A stretch of DNA of 64,000 bases from Nonomuraea rhodomycinica (GCF_013363995.1 NZ_JABWGO010000008.1:186001-250000); one strand, 5' to 3'. Counted from the first letter of the stretch, positions 39,127 to 48,317 are shown. Made by a program: numbers and translations. The notes: a model not told the origin generated them from the sequence alone.

Positions 39127-41508
39127 GACGGGGTGGCCGGTCAGGGCGCCAGGGTCCAGCTCCTGGCCGGTCGCCACGGTGAACGTCGCCGACTCCCCCG
39201 GCAGCAGGGTGACGAGCATGTCGTCCACCGAGGCGCCGGGGTCCAGCCGGTCGGGGAACAGCGCCAGGTCGCGCAGCACCGTCCGGGCGGTGACCGTGAC
39301 CCGGTAGCCGCCCGCGACCGGCTCGGCGCGCGCCTCGTAGGCGGCCGGCGGGAAGTCCACGGCGGTGTCCTCGGCGTAGAAGCCCACGGCCCGGCTCTCG
39401 CCCAGCCGGGCGACCAGCAGCTCGCGCCGCGGGTCGCCCGGGACGCCCACGGCCGGGGGCAGCGGGATGCGGGCCGCCGACCGGGGCGGCGCGTCGACCG
39501 GGACGGCCTCCTTGGCCAGCGGCTCGCCGCCGAGCCCGTGCCGGACGAGCAGCAGCTCGCCCCGCCACGGCCGGTCGGCGTCGTTGACGACGGCGACCTC
39601 GCCGTCGAGCACGGCCAGCAGCCGGTCGGCGTAGACGCGGCGCAGCGCGTACCACAGCGGCTTGCGCCGCCCGTCGCCGTCCACCGCCGACCAGGAGGTC
39701 ACCGGCCAGCAGTCGTTGAGCTGCCACAGGATCGTGCCGGAGCAGTGCGGGGCGAGCGCGCGGAAGCGCTCGATGCCGTAGCTGACGGCGCGGGCCTGGT
39801 TGAGCTGGGTCAGCCAGTGCCAGGCGTCGAACGTGCCCGGCCGCGGCAGGTGGTCGCCGAGGCCGCGCAGCAGCTTGCCGTTGCCGTCGTCGGCCTTCTG
39901 GTGGTGCAGCACGAGCGGCGCGTCGCAGGCCAGCTCGCCGGTGATGGCGCGGCGCATGGTCGCGTACGCCGCCGGGCCCTGGAAGCCGAACTCGGCGACG
40001 AAGCGCGGGGTGTAGGCGGCGTAGCGGGTGTAGTCCTCGCGGTTCCACACGTCCCAGATGTGCACGGTGCCGCTCGCCGGGTCGTTGGGCGGCAGCTCGG
40101 GCGACCCGGAGTACGGGCTGCCCGGCCAGTACGGCCGCGTGGGGTCGAGCTCGGCGACGATCGAGGGCAGCAGGTCGTGGTAGAAGCCGGCGCCCCAGGT
40201 GCGGCCCTCCAGGCGCTCGGGCCAGCCCCAGTCCGCGTGTCCCTCCAGGTTCTCGTTGTTGCCGCACCACAGCACGAGGCTGGGGTGGGGGGCCAGACGG
40301 GTGACGTTCTCGCGGGCCTCGGCCTCCACCTCCGCGCGGAACGGCTCCTCCTCCGGGTACGCGGCGCAGGCGAACGGGAAGTCCTGCCAGACCATGAGGC
40401 CCAGCTCGTCGGCCAGGTCGTAGAAGTCCTCGCTCTCGTACAGGCCGCCGCCCCAGACGCGCAGCAGGTTGACGCCCGCCCCGGTGGCCTGGGCGAACCG
40501 CCCGGCCAGGCGCTCGCGGGTGACGCGGGCCGGGAAGCAGTCGTCGGGGATCCAGTTGACGCCGCGCACGAACACCGGCACGCCGTTGACCGTCAGCCGG
40601 AACGCCTCGCGCTCCAGCTCGACGGTCCGGAAGCCGATCTTCCGCCGCCACTCCCCCGCGGCCCGGCCGTTGCCGTCGCCGAGCCGGACGGTCAGGTCGT
40701 GGCGGTGCGGGGCGCCGTACCCGCGGGGCCACCACAGCGCCGGCTCCTCCACCGACAGGCGCGCGACCGCGCGGCGCCGCCCGGCGGGGATCGGCACCTC
40801 GACGCTCTCCCCGGCCACCTCGGCCGTCACCACCAGCGGCTCCTCCGACGTCCGCTCGACCCGGACGTGCACCTCCACCTCCCCCCGATCCCCCGCGACG
40901 CGGACGACGGGCCGGACCTCGGCCAGGCGGGCGCCGCTCCAGCTCTCCAGTCCGACGGGCCGCCAGACGCCGGCCGTGACGAGGGCCGGGCCCCAGTCCC
41001 AGCCGAAGTTGCAGGCCGCCTTGCGCACGAACGGGTACGGCGCCGCGTACGCGCCGGGCCGGTCGCCGAGGGCCGCCCGCCACGCCTCGGCGTACGCGGG
41101 GGCCGGGTCGAAGCGGATCTCCAGCGTGTTGGCGCCCTCGCGCAGCAGGTGGCGCACCGGGAAGCGGTACGAGCGGTGCTGGTTGGCCGTCTGCCCGAGG
41201 CGGACGCCGTTGAGCGTGACCGTGGCGACGGTGTCCAGGCCCTCGCACACGAGGTCGGTGCGCTCGTGCCCGTCGGGCGTCCAGGTGAAGGCGGTGGCGT
41301 AGGTCCAGGGGGTGTCGCCGATCCAGCCCAGCCGGTTCTCGTTGTCGTCGAGGTAGGGGTCGTCGATGAGGCCCGCGGCGAGCAGGTCGGTGTGGACGCA
41401 GCCGGGCACGGTCGCGGGCACCGCCCCGGCGTCCAGGACCTCGGAGGGGACGGCGGTGCCGGCGGGCCGCAGGGTCCAGCCGTCGGACAGCGGGTGGTAC
41501 ACAGTCAA
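39097..41508 (-). CDS. Beta-mannosidase, GH2 family
   Basis: An 803-residue intracellular enzyme, the usual size for actinobacterial beta-mannosidases; no signal peptide. It has the GH2 N-terminal jelly roll (TVPGCVHTDLLAAGLIDDPY, typical of mannosidases), an Ig-like domain and a TIM barrel. The acid/base Glu is in LWCGNNEN (~419) and the nucleophile Glu in FVAEFGFQG (~506); WIPDDCFPARV and LLRVWGGGLYE are family blocks. It removes terminal beta-mannose from imported manno-oligosaccharides. The start is TTG 41508, with AAGGAG seven bases upstream, overlapping the ATPase stop (TTGA). It is the last gene of the importer operon. Confidence 0.93.
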   Translation of the reverse strand: MTVYHPLSDGWTLRPAGTAVPSEVLDAGAVPATVPGCVHTDLLAAGLIDDPYLDDNENRLGWIGDTPWTYATAFTWTPDGHERTDLVCEGLDTVATVTLNGVRLGQTANQHRSYRFPVRHLLREGANTLEIRFDPAPAYAEAWRAALGDRPGAYAAPYPFVRKAACNFGWDWGPALVTAGVWRPVGLESWSGARLAEVRPVVRVAGDRGEVEVHVRVERTSEEPLVVTAEVAGESVEVPIPAGRRRAVARLSVEEPALWWPRGYGAPHRHDLTVRLGDGNGRAAGEWRRKIGFRTVELEREAFRLTVNGVPVFVRGVNWIPDDCFPARVTRERLAGRFAQATGAGVNLLRVWGGGLYESEDFYDLADELGLMVWQDFPFACAAYPEEEPFRAEVEAEARENVTRLAPHPSLVLWCGNNENLEGHADWGWPERLEGRTWGAGFYHDLLPSIVAELDPTRPYWPGSPYSGSPELPPNDPASGTVHIWDVWNREDYTRYAAYTPRFVAEFGFQGPAAYATMRRAITGELACDAPLVLHHQKADDGNGKLLRGLGDHLPRPGTFDAWHWLTQLNQARAVSYGIERFRALAPHCSGTILWQLNDCWPVTSWSAVDGDGRRKPLWYALRRVYADRLLAVLDGEVAVVNDADRPWRGELLLVRHGLGGEPLAKEAVPVDAPPRSAARIPLPPAVGVPGDPRRELLVARLGESRAVGFYAEDTAVDFPPAAYEARAEPVAGGYRVTVTARTVLRDLALFPDRLDPGASVDDMLVTLLPGESATFTVATGQELDPGALTGHPVLRCVNETAP

Positions 41509-42410
41509 GAAACGTCTCCTTGGCAGTCGCTGAGCCGGGCGCAGGCCACGAAGTGCCCCGGCGTGGCCTCCGCCAGGCCGCCGACGGCCCCCGTGTCGTG
41601 GTAGAGGCAGGAGCGCACCTCGGGCGCGTCCTCCCAGGGGGCGTGCAGCCGGGGCACGGCCGCCAGCAGCCGGCGGGTGTAGGGGTGGAGCGGGTCGCCG
41701 AACACCTGCTCGGTCGGGCCGCGCTCCACGACCGTGCCGCGCCACAGCACGACGGTCCGCTCGGCGAGGTAGGTGCCGAGCGCGAGGTCGTGCGTGACGT
41801 ACAGCACGGCGAGACCGCGGGCCTTGAGGTCGGCCAGCAGGTTCAGCACGTCGACGCGGGTGGAGGCGTCGAGCATGCTGGTGATCTCGTCGGCGACGAG
41901 CAGCTTGAGGTCCAGCAGCAGCGCGCGGGCGATGAGCATGCGCTGGAGCTGGCCGCCGCTGAGCTGGTGGGGGTACTTGCCGAGGACCTCCCCGGGGTTG
42001 AGGCGGACGTCGCGCACGGCCGCGCGGACCCGCGCGGCCCACTCGTCCTCGGGCACGCCCGGATGGTACGTCTCCTTGATCAGCCGGAACACCCGGTCGG
42101 CCTTGAAGACCGGGTTGTAGCAGCTGAACGGGTCCTGGAAGACGCCCTGGACGGAGCGGTAGTAGTCGCGGCCGGGGCGGACGGGGGCGCCGGCGACGGT
42201 GATGGAGCCGCCCGTGACGGGGGTGAGGCCGAGGATCATGCGGCCGATCGTGGACTTGCCGCTGCCGCTCTCGCCGATGAGCGAGACCACCTCGCCGGCC
42301 CGGACGTCGAAGCTGACGCGGTCCACGGCGGTCACCGCCTTCCCGCCGAGGGCGCCGACCCGGTACGTCTTGGTGACGTTGTCGAGTTTCAGCATGTCGG
42401 AGGTGAGCAT
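41505..42410 (-). CDS. ABC transporter ATP-binding protein (OppF/DppF-like)
   Basis: A 301-residue ATPase. Walker A GESGSGKST, signature LSGGQLQRMLIARALL and Walker B LKLLVADEIT are intact, with VLYVTHDLALGTY for the H-loop. The C-terminal extension (HPYTRRLLAAVP) and late cysteines are of the oligopeptide-importer type. The ATG at 42410 touches the previous stop (TGATG); a second ATG five codons on is possible. Paired with the OppD-like ATPase it powers the importer. Context with a mannosidase suggests oligosaccharides as cargo. Confidence 0.94.
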   Translation of the reverse strand: MLTSDMLKLDNVTKTYRVGALGGKAVTAVDRVSFDVRAGEVVSLIGESGSGKSTIGRMILGLTPVTGGSITVAGAPVRPGRDYYRSVQGVFQDPFSCYNPVFKADRVFRLIKETYHPGVPEDEWAARVRAAVRDVRLNPGEVLGKYPHQLSGGQLQRMLIARALLLDLKLLVADEITSMLDASTRVDVLNLLADLKARGLAVLYVTHDLALGTYLAERTVVLWRGTVVERGPTEQVFGDPLHPYTRRLLAAVPRLHAPWEDAPEVRSCLYHDTGAVGGLAEATPGHFVACARLSDCQGDVS

Positions 42411-43351
42411 CAGACCTTCCAGCAGGCGACGTGGTGGCCGGGGGCGACCTCGGTGACGGGCGGCTGCTCTGCGCAGCCGTCGTCGGCGAGGGGACAGCGC
42501 TCGCGGAAGCGGCAGCCGGGCGGCGGGTCGAGCAGCGAGGGCGGGCTGCCGGCGATGCCGGTCAGCCGCCGGCCCGCGTGCCGGGCGCCGACCTCGGGCA
42601 GCGCGTTGACGAGCAGCCGGGTGTACGGGTGGCGCGGCTGTTCGACCAGCACCTCGGCGGGCGCCTTCTCGGCGAGCCGCCCGGCGTACATCACCATGAT
42701 CGTGTCGGCGATGCGGGCGGTGAGCGCGAGGTCGTGGGTGATGAAGACCATGCTCGTGACGTGCCCGGCGTCGCGGAAGCCGAGCAGCGCCCGCGCGACC
42801 GCCTGCTGGGTGGAGACGTCGAGCGCGGAGGTGATCTCGTCGGCGATCAGCAGCGACGGGTCGAGCAGGGTCGAGATCACCATGACCACGCGCTGCCTCA
42901 TGCCGCCGGACAGCTCGATCGGGTAGCGGTCGAGCACCTCGCGCGGCAGCCCGACCTGGGCGAGGCGCGACTCCAGCTTGGCGCGGTCGGGGGTCTCGCC
43001 GCGCGAGCGCAGCAGCTCGGCCACCATGCGGCCGATCTTCCGGGTCGGGTTCAGGGCGCTCATCGAGTACTGCGGGACGAGCGACACCTCGCGGAAGCGG
43101 AAGGCGTTCATGGCCCGGTCGTCGGCGATGGGCAGCTCCCGGCCGTCCAGCTCGACGGTGCCGCCGGCGTGGCGCATGCGGCCGTCCAGCCGGATGAGGC
43201 TCTTGCCGAGCGTCGTCTTGCCGCAGCCCGACTCGCCGGCCAGGCCGAGGATCTCGCCGTCGGCCACGGTGAACGACACCCCGTCGAGCGCCCGCACCTC
43301 GCCGCGCAGCGTCTGGTAGGAGACCCGCAGGTCGGTGACCGTCAGGCTCAT
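42410..43351 (-). CDS. ABC transporter ATP-binding protein (OppD/DppD-like)
   Basis: A 313-residue ATPase with Walker A GESGCGKTT, signature LSGGMRQRVVMVISTLL and Walker B LLIADEITSALD. The C-terminal domain has HPYTRLLVNALPEVG and the cysteine motif CRFRERCPLADDGC, which in OppD proteins can hold an iron-sulfur cluster. It overlaps the permease gene by four bases (ATGA). The partner is the OppF-like ATPase next in the operon. Confidence 0.94.
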   Translation of the reverse strand: MSLTVTDLRVSYQTLRGEVRALDGVSFTVADGEILGLAGESGCGKTTLGKSLIRLDGRMRHAGGTVELDGRELPIADDRAMNAFRFREVSLVPQYSMSALNPTRKIGRMVAELLRSRGETPDRAKLESRLAQVGLPREVLDRYPIELSGGMRQRVVMVISTLLDPSLLIADEITSALDVSTQQAVARALLGFRDAGHVTSMVFITHDLALTARIADTIMVMYAGRLAEKAPAEVLVEQPRHPYTRLLVNALPEVGARHAGRRLTGIAGSPPSLLDPPPGCRFRERCPLADDGCAEQPPVTEVAPGHHVACWKV

Positions 43352-44235
43352 GTCGTCCTCAGCTTCGGGTTGAAGACCTCGTCGAGGCCGACGTTGGCGA
43401 CGTACAGGGCGCCGACGACGGCGGTGATCGCCGCGCCGGGCGGGACGAACCACCACCACAGGCCGAGCTGGAGCGCGCTCCACTGGGTGGCGTTCTGCAG
43501 CATCAGCCCGAGCGAGACGCCCTCGGTGGGGCCGAGGCCGATGAAGTCGAGCGAGGAGGCGATGAGGACGGAGCCGCCGAACAGCAGGATGAAGGTCATG
43601 AACAGGTAGGAGCTCATGTTCGGCGCGATCTCCCGGGCGATGATCCGGCCCGTGCCGAGGCCGCTGAGCCGGGCCAGGTCCACGAAGTCGCGGGTGCGCA
43701 GCGAGAACGTCTGCGCCCTGATCGCGCGGGCCGCCCACGGCCAGGAGGTGAGCCCGATGAACAGGCCCTGCACGGCGACGCCGCGGACGCCGAGGTAGGC
43801 GTTGACGACGAGCAGCACCGCCAGCGTCGGGATGACGAGGATGACGTTGGTGAGCATGGTCAGCGCCTCGTCCGGCAGCCCGCCCCGGTAGCCGGCGGTG
43901 AAGCCGACCACCATCGCGATCAGCGCGGCGATGCCGCCGCCGAGCGCGCCGACGGCGAACGTGGTGCGCAGGCCGTGGACGAACTGGGTGAAGACGTCCT
44001 GGCCGAAGGTCGTGGTGCCGAACCAGTGCTCGGCCGACGGCGGCAGCATGGGCGCGGCGACGTACTCGTTGGGCGGGGCCGAGCCGAGCAGCAGCGGCCC
44101 GAGCAGGCCGGTCAGCAGCAGGACCAGCACGACGGCGAAGCCGGTGACCAGCTTGCCGTTGCGCACGGCGAAGTGCAGGGCCTCGCGCCGCACCACGCGC
44201 GGCTCGGGCCGGGTCTCGGTGGGCGCCGCCGTCAT
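43348..44235 (-). CDS. ABC transporter permease (OppC/DppC-like)
   Basis: A 295-residue permease. An N-terminal helix (VTGFAVVLVLLLTGLLGPLL) precedes HWFGTTTFGQDVFTQFVHGL, the conserved DppC block (usually 'GTD..GRDV.SR...G'), and the coupling loop ARLSGLGTGRIIAREIAPNM. Five to six helices are seen. It overlaps both neighbours by four bases and pairs with the DppB-like permease. Confidence 0.93.
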   Translation of the reverse strand: MTAAPTETRPEPRVVRREALHFAVRNGKLVTGFAVVLVLLLTGLLGPLLLGSAPPNEYVAAPMLPPSAEHWFGTTTFGQDVFTQFVHGLRTTFAVGALGGGIAALIAMVVGFTAGYRGGLPDEALTMLTNVILVIPTLAVLLVVNAYLGVRGVAVQGLFIGLTSWPWAARAIRAQTFSLRTRDFVDLARLSGLGTGRIIAREIAPNMSSYLFMTFILLFGGSVLIASSLDFIGLGPTEGVSLGLMLQNATQWSALQLGLWWWFVPPGAAITAVVGALYVANVGLDEVFNPKLRTT

Positions 44236-45227
44236 CCCCGCGCCCCCGCCATCCCGGCCCGGGTACGGGGATCGACGACGACGTACACGAGGTCGATGAC
44301 GAAGTTGGCCACGAGCACCCCGATCACGATGAACATGAACGTGCCCTGCAGGAGGAAGAAGTCCTGGTTCTGGATGGCCTTGAGGATGAGGCTGCCCAGG
44401 CCGGGATAGGAGAAGACGATCTCGGTGACGAGCGCGCCGGCCACGAGCACGCCGAGCTGCAGGGCCAGCCCGGTGATCTGCGGCAGGACGGCGTTGCGGA
44501 AGGCGTAGCGGCGGATCAGCCGCGCGGGCGCGCCGAGCGCGGCCAGGTAGGACGCGTAGTCGGACTCCAGCTCGTAGATGATCATGTTGCGCATGCCGAT
44601 GGCCCAGCCGCCGAGCGCGACGAGGAACAACGACAGGAACGGCAGCACCCAGTGGTGCAGCAGGTCGAGCAGGAAGCCGGCGGTGAAGGAGGGCTGCAGG
44701 GAGAAGCTGTAGCCGCCGGCCACGGGGAACCAGCCGGCGACGACGCCGAGCCCCCAGGCGAGGATCACGGCCAGCCACATGTACGGGGTGGCGGTCAGGA
44801 CGTACCCGAGGGGCAGGACGGTGTTGTCGAGCAGCCGGCGCCGCGCCGCGAACGCGCCGAGCCGGTTGCCGGCGACCCAGCTCAGCAGCACGGCCGGCAC
44901 CATGAGCCCGAGCGTGTACGGCACGGCGCGCAGGATGACCGTGCTGACCGGGGTGGGGAACAGCCAGATGCTGATGCCGAAGTCGCCCCGCAGCAGCGTG
45001 CCCCAGAAGCTCGCGTACTGCTGCCACAGCGGCCGGTCGAGGCCGAACAGGTTCGTGTAGTAGACCCGCATGGCCTCGACGGCGGCGGGCTGGGAGACGC
45101 CGGCCCGGGCCAGCATGCCGGCCACGGGGTCGCCCGGCATGAAGCGCGGGATCATCCAGTTGACGGTGACGGCGACCACGAAGGTCAGCGCGTAGACGAG
45201 CAGTTTCCTGCCGAAGTAACGACGCAC
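44232..45227 (-). CDS. ABC transporter permease (OppB/DppB-like)
   Basis: A 331-residue permease beginning VRRYFGRKLLVYALTFVVAV, followed by the DppB-type block VNWMIPRFMPGDPVAGML and WLFPTPVSTVILRAVPYTLG. The coupling loop is AALGAPARLIRRYAFRNAVL. The start is GTG 45227, with GGAG seven bases before; no ATG lies upstream of the first helix. The gap to the binding-protein stop is 14 bp. Confidence 0.93.
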   Translation of the reverse strand: MRRYFGRKLLVYALTFVVAVTVNWMIPRFMPGDPVAGMLARAGVSQPAAVEAMRVYYTNLFGLDRPLWQQYASFWGTLLRGDFGISIWLFPTPVSTVILRAVPYTLGLMVPAVLLSWVAGNRLGAFAARRRLLDNTVLPLGYVLTATPYMWLAVILAWGLGVVAGWFPVAGGYSFSLQPSFTAGFLLDLLHHWVLPFLSLFLVALGGWAIGMRNMIIYELESDYASYLAALGAPARLIRRYAFRNAVLPQITGLALQLGVLVAGALVTEIVFSYPGLGSLILKAIQNQDFFLLQGTFMFIVIGVLVANFVIDLVYVVVDPRTRAGMAGARG

Positions 45228-45241
45228 GTGGGGCTCCAGCG

Positions 45242-46999
45242 CTAGGAGGCGGCGGGCTGGATCTGGGTGAGGGTCTCGAAGCCGCCGAGCTCCATCCAGT
45301 TGCGCCACATGGCCGGCGCCGACTTGGGGGCGCCCGGCTTGGCCGACGGCCAGTTCTTCCACACGCTGACGCTGGACTGCGCCCACAGGCCGTTGTACCA
45401 GAGCGGGATGATCGGCAGCTCGTCCAGGTGGATCTGCTGGAGCTGGGAGATGATCGCCTTCATGCCCGCGGTGTCGTCGGTCCTGACCTGGTCGAGCCGC
45501 TGGACGAGCTGCCAGGCCCGCTTGTTCTCGTAGCGGCCGAAGTTGACGGTGTTCTGCGTCTTCTGGACGGGGAGCTGGAAGATGTAGTCGTAGTAGGTCC
45601 AGGGCGTGCTGGACAGCTGCCGCTCGTTGTTGAGCAGCAGGTCGAAGTCGCCCTTGCCGCGCTTCTCGACCAGGGCGTTGAAGTCGGGGAAGTCGGGGGT
45701 GACGTCGATGCCGGCGGCCTTGGCGCCGGCCGCGATGGTGCGGGCGGCCTCCATCCAGTCGGTCCAGCCGGTGGGCACGATGAGCGTCAGCTTGATCCTG
45801 GAGCCGTCCTTGTTCTCCACCAGCCCGTCGCCGTCGCGGTCGCGGTAGCCGGCGTCGGCGAGCGTCTTCTTGGCCTTGGCGGTGTCGAAGGTGAAGCCGC
45901 TGCGGCCCACCACCGCCTGGTCGACGAACTGCTCCCACTGCGGCAGCAGCCCCGTCGGGCTGGCGGCCTTGACCAGGTTGCCGTACACGCCCTCGACGAT
46001 CTTCTTGGTGTCGACGGACGAGGCGAGCGCCTTGCGGAAGGCCGGGTCGTCCATGGGCTTCTTGCGCGTGTTGGGCACCAGCCAGGCGGTGTTGGCCGAC
46101 AGCATGTACGGCGGCTGATCGTAGTAGGACACGATGCCGAAGTTGCCCTTGACCAGGTTGGCCACGCCGGGCAGGAAGTTGTTGCTCAGGTCGAGGCCCT
46201 TCTGCAGCAGCATGCCCATGGCCACCTCGTTGCCGGGGGTGGCCACGTCCACGATGTAGCGCGGCTTCGGCTCGACGCCGAGCGCGCTCCTGCCCCACCA
46301 GTCGTCGCGCCGCTTCCACACCACGCGGTCCTGGTCGTGGCTCTGGTACGTGTAGGCGCCCGTGCCCACGGGCTTGTCGTTGACGCCGTTGAGCACGTCC
46401 TCCTCCGACCGGCCGGACCACAGGTGCTCGGGCACGATGGAGCGGCTGTAGAGGTTGAAGTCCCACTCCTGGTAGTTGGCGGTGGAGAAGGTGAAGCGCA
46501 CGGTCCGCTCGTCCACGGCGTCGGCGCTCTTCAGCCAGTCCCACAGGTGGTGGTAGGGGCTGGTCGCCATCTTGCCGAGCCCGAAGGAGAAGGCGACGTC
46601 CTCGGCCGTCAGCGGCTTGCCGTCGGACCACTTCACGCCGGCGCGCAGCTTGGCCTCGTACACGGTGGGGCTGGTCCAGGAGCCGCTCTCGGCCAGCCAC
46701 GGGACGAGCTTGGCGGCGTTGGGGTCGTAGTGGAACAGGGTCTCGTAGACCAGGCCCTTCGTGCCGGTCGCGGAGTCCCACTCGCGGATGGGGTTGAAGT
46801 TGGCGGGCGGTCCCCACTGGGTGCCGGTGGTGTAGAGGGTCTCGTTGCGGGGCAGCGCCCCGGGGTTCGCCCCGGTCGCCCCCTGGGAGCCGGGAGGAGC
46901 CGCCGTCGGGCCCACGGTGGGGCCGCCGCCGGAGCACGCGGCGGCGGTCAGGGCCGCCGCCGCCAGGAGCGGGACGAGGATCGGCGTCCGCTTGCGCAT
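45242..46999 (-). CDS. Extracellular solute-binding lipoprotein, family 5 (oligosaccharide/oligopeptide type)
   Basis: A 585-residue binding protein. The signal peptide (MRKRTPILVPLLAAAALTAA) leads to lipobox Cys22 and a Gly/Pro/Thr-rich tether. The body is SBP_bac_5: VYEAKLRAGVKWSDGKPLTA, EDVAFSFGLGK, and VVWKRRDDWWG. Start ATG 46999 follows AAGGAG by seven bases. It heads the operon that ends in beta-mannosidase. Thermotoga binding proteins of this family carry cello- and manno-oligosaccharides, which supports a sugar cargo here. Confidence 0.92.
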   Translation of the reverse strand: MRKRTPILVPLLAAAALTAAACSGGGPTVGPTAAPPGSQGATGANPGALPRNETLYTTGTQWGPPANFNPIREWDSATGTKGLVYETLFHYDPNAAKLVPWLAESGSWTSPTVYEAKLRAGVKWSDGKPLTAEDVAFSFGLGKMATSPYHHLWDWLKSADAVDERTVRFTFSTANYQEWDFNLYSRSIVPEHLWSGRSEEDVLNGVNDKPVGTGAYTYQSHDQDRVVWKRRDDWWGRSALGVEPKPRYIVDVATPGNEVAMGMLLQKGLDLSNNFLPGVANLVKGNFGIVSYYDQPPYMLSANTAWLVPNTRKKPMDDPAFRKALASSVDTKKIVEGVYGNLVKAASPTGLLPQWEQFVDQAVVGRSGFTFDTAKAKKTLADAGYRDRDGDGLVENKDGSRIKLTLIVPTGWTDWMEAARTIAAGAKAAGIDVTPDFPDFNALVEKRGKGDFDLLLNNERQLSSTPWTYYDYIFQLPVQKTQNTVNFGRYENKRAWQLVQRLDQVRTDDTAGMKAIISQLQQIHLDELPIIPLWYNGLWAQSSVSVWKNWPSAKPGAPKSAPAMWRNWMELGGFETLTQIQPAAS

Positions 47000-47080
47000 C
47001 TGTCTCTCCTTCCCCCGCCCGCTTTCGCGCGGCGGAGGCTCGACCGTCTGTGTCAGCCCCCGAAGCTCCGACCGGTCGTA

Positions 47081-47094
47081 TGAGAGCGCTCCCA
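47081..47094. promoter_or_regulatory. CebR/CelR-type operator of the beta-mannosidase operon
   Basis: TGAGAGCGCTCCCA differs by one base from the TGGGAGCGCTCCCA box bound by CebR/CelR-type LacI regulators in actinomycetes. It lies 82-95 bases upstream of the binding-protein ATG, just after the predicted transcription start. The divergent lacI gene at 47269 is the obvious regulator, but a genome-wide CebR could also act here. Confidence 0.75.
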
Positions 47095-47115
47095 CTGAAC
47101 CGGTGAAGTAACGCG

Positions 47116-47144
47116 AACGTAAAGTGGTCCGGGCGCGGCGTCAA
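47116..47144 (-). promoter_or_regulatory. Predicted promoter of the beta-mannosidase/importer operon
   Basis: On the minus strand TTGACG (47144-47139) and TACGTT (47121-47116) are separated by 17 bases. The same two hexamers head the GH127 operon at 14613-14584. The predicted start near 47109 puts the CebR-type operator at about +15 to +28, where a bound repressor blocks elongation. Confidence 0.5.
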
Positions 47145-47224
47145 GACCCGTTCTGATCGCGCCGCTTCCGGCGCCGGACCCTGGTCGTGCCATCCGGGCG
47201 GCGCGGTAGTAAGGTGCGTGTGCA

Positions 47225-47247
47225 CGAGTGGCTAACCGGTTCACTCG
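47225..47247. promoter_or_regulatory. Second dyad near the lacI start
   Basis: CGAGTG (47225-47230) and CACTCG (47242-47247) form an inverted repeat with an 11-base spacer. Inside is AACCGGTT (47234-47241), an 8-bp palindrome with the central CG typical of LacI-family sites. It ends 21 bases before the GTG of lacI (47269), suiting autoregulation. The palindromes are not concentric, so only one may be real. Confidence 0.4.
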
Positions 47248-47268
47248 GCGGCGTATCGAGGGGGATCG

Positions 47269-48294
47269 GTGAAGCGACCGACGATCGCCGACATCGCGCG
47301 TCGGGCGGGCGTGTCCAAGGTGGCGGTCTCGTACGCCCTGAACGACCGGCCGGGGGTGTCGGAGGCGAGGCGTGCCGCGATCAAGGCGATCGCGGAGGAG
47401 ATCGGCTGGCGGCCCAACAGCGCCGCGCGGGCGCTGAGCGGGGCGCGGGCCCGATCGGTGGGGCTGACCCTGTGCCGGCCCGCGCGCATCCTCGGCGTGG
47501 AGCCGTTCTTCATGGAGTTGATCAGCGGCATCGAGGGCGAGCTGGCCGACCGCTCGTACGCGCTGATGCTCCAGGTGGCCGCCACGCCGGAGCAGGAGGC
47601 GGAGGTCCACCGGCGCTGGTGGGGCGAGCGGCGGGTGGACGGCGCCATCCTCGTCGACCTGCGCTTCGACGACCCGCGCGTGAGCGCGCTGGAGGAGCTG
47701 GGGCTGCCGGCCGTGGTGATCGGCCATCCGTCGCAGGCCGGCGCGCTGACGCCGGTCTGGTCCGACGACGCCGCGGCCGTCCGCGAGACCGTCGAGTACC
47801 TCGCCGCGCTCGGCCACCGCCGCATCGCCCGGGTGGCGGGCCTGCCCGAGCTGGTCCACACCGTGCTGCGCGACCAGGCGTTCACCGCCGTGTGCGAGGA
47901 GCTCGGCCTGGAGCAGCACGCCATCATGCACACCGACTACACCGGCGGCGAGGGCGCCCGGGCCACGCGCCGCCTGCTCGGCTCGCCCACCCGGCCCACC
48001 GCCGTCGTCTACGACAACGACATCATGGCCGTGGCCGGCATGTCGGCGGCCCAGGAGATGCGGCTCGACGTGCCGGGCGACCTGTCGATCGTGGCCTGGG
48101 ACGACTCCCCGCTGTCGCAGATCGTCCGGCCCGCGCTGAGCGCGCTCACCCGCGACATCCCCGCGTACGGGGCGCACGCGGCGCGCGCGCTGCTGGCGCT
48201 CATCGGCGGCGAGCTGGTCGAGGGCGTGCGCGACGAGGACGCCCGGCTCGTGCCCCGCGGCAGCACCGCCCCTCCCCCGCCGCGCCGGCCGTGA
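47269..48294 (+). CDS. LacI-family regulator of the mannosidase operon
   Basis: A 341-residue repressor with HTH at ~3-50 (TIADIARRAGVSKVAVSYAL, NDRPGVSEARRAAIKAIAEE) and hinge residues SAARALSG. The sensor domain has SIVAWDDSPLSQIVRPALSA near the end. It starts at GTG 47269, with GAGGGGG ahead. It is divergent from the binding-protein operon and 77 bp upstream of a ribose-type importer, so it could control either or both. The CebR-like box in the divergent gap favours the mannosidase side. Confidence 0.92.
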   Translation: MKRPTIADIARRAGVSKVAVSYALNDRPGVSEARRAAIKAIAEEIGWRPNSAARALSGARARSVGLTLCRPARILGVEPFFMELISGIEGELADRSYALMLQVAATPEQEAEVHRRWWGERRVDGAILVDLRFDDPRVSALEELGLPAVVIGHPSQAGALTPVWSDDAAAVRETVEYLAALGHRRIARVAGLPELVHTVLRDQAFTAVCEELGLEQHAIMHTDYTGGEGARATRRLLGSPTRPTAVVYDNDIMAVAGMSAAQEMRLDVPGDLSIVAWDDSPLSQIVRPALSALTRDIPAYGAHAARALLALIGGELVEGVRDEDARLVPRGSTAPPPPRRP

Positions 48295-48317
48295 CCCTCC
48301 GGAAACCCTGACGGCGC

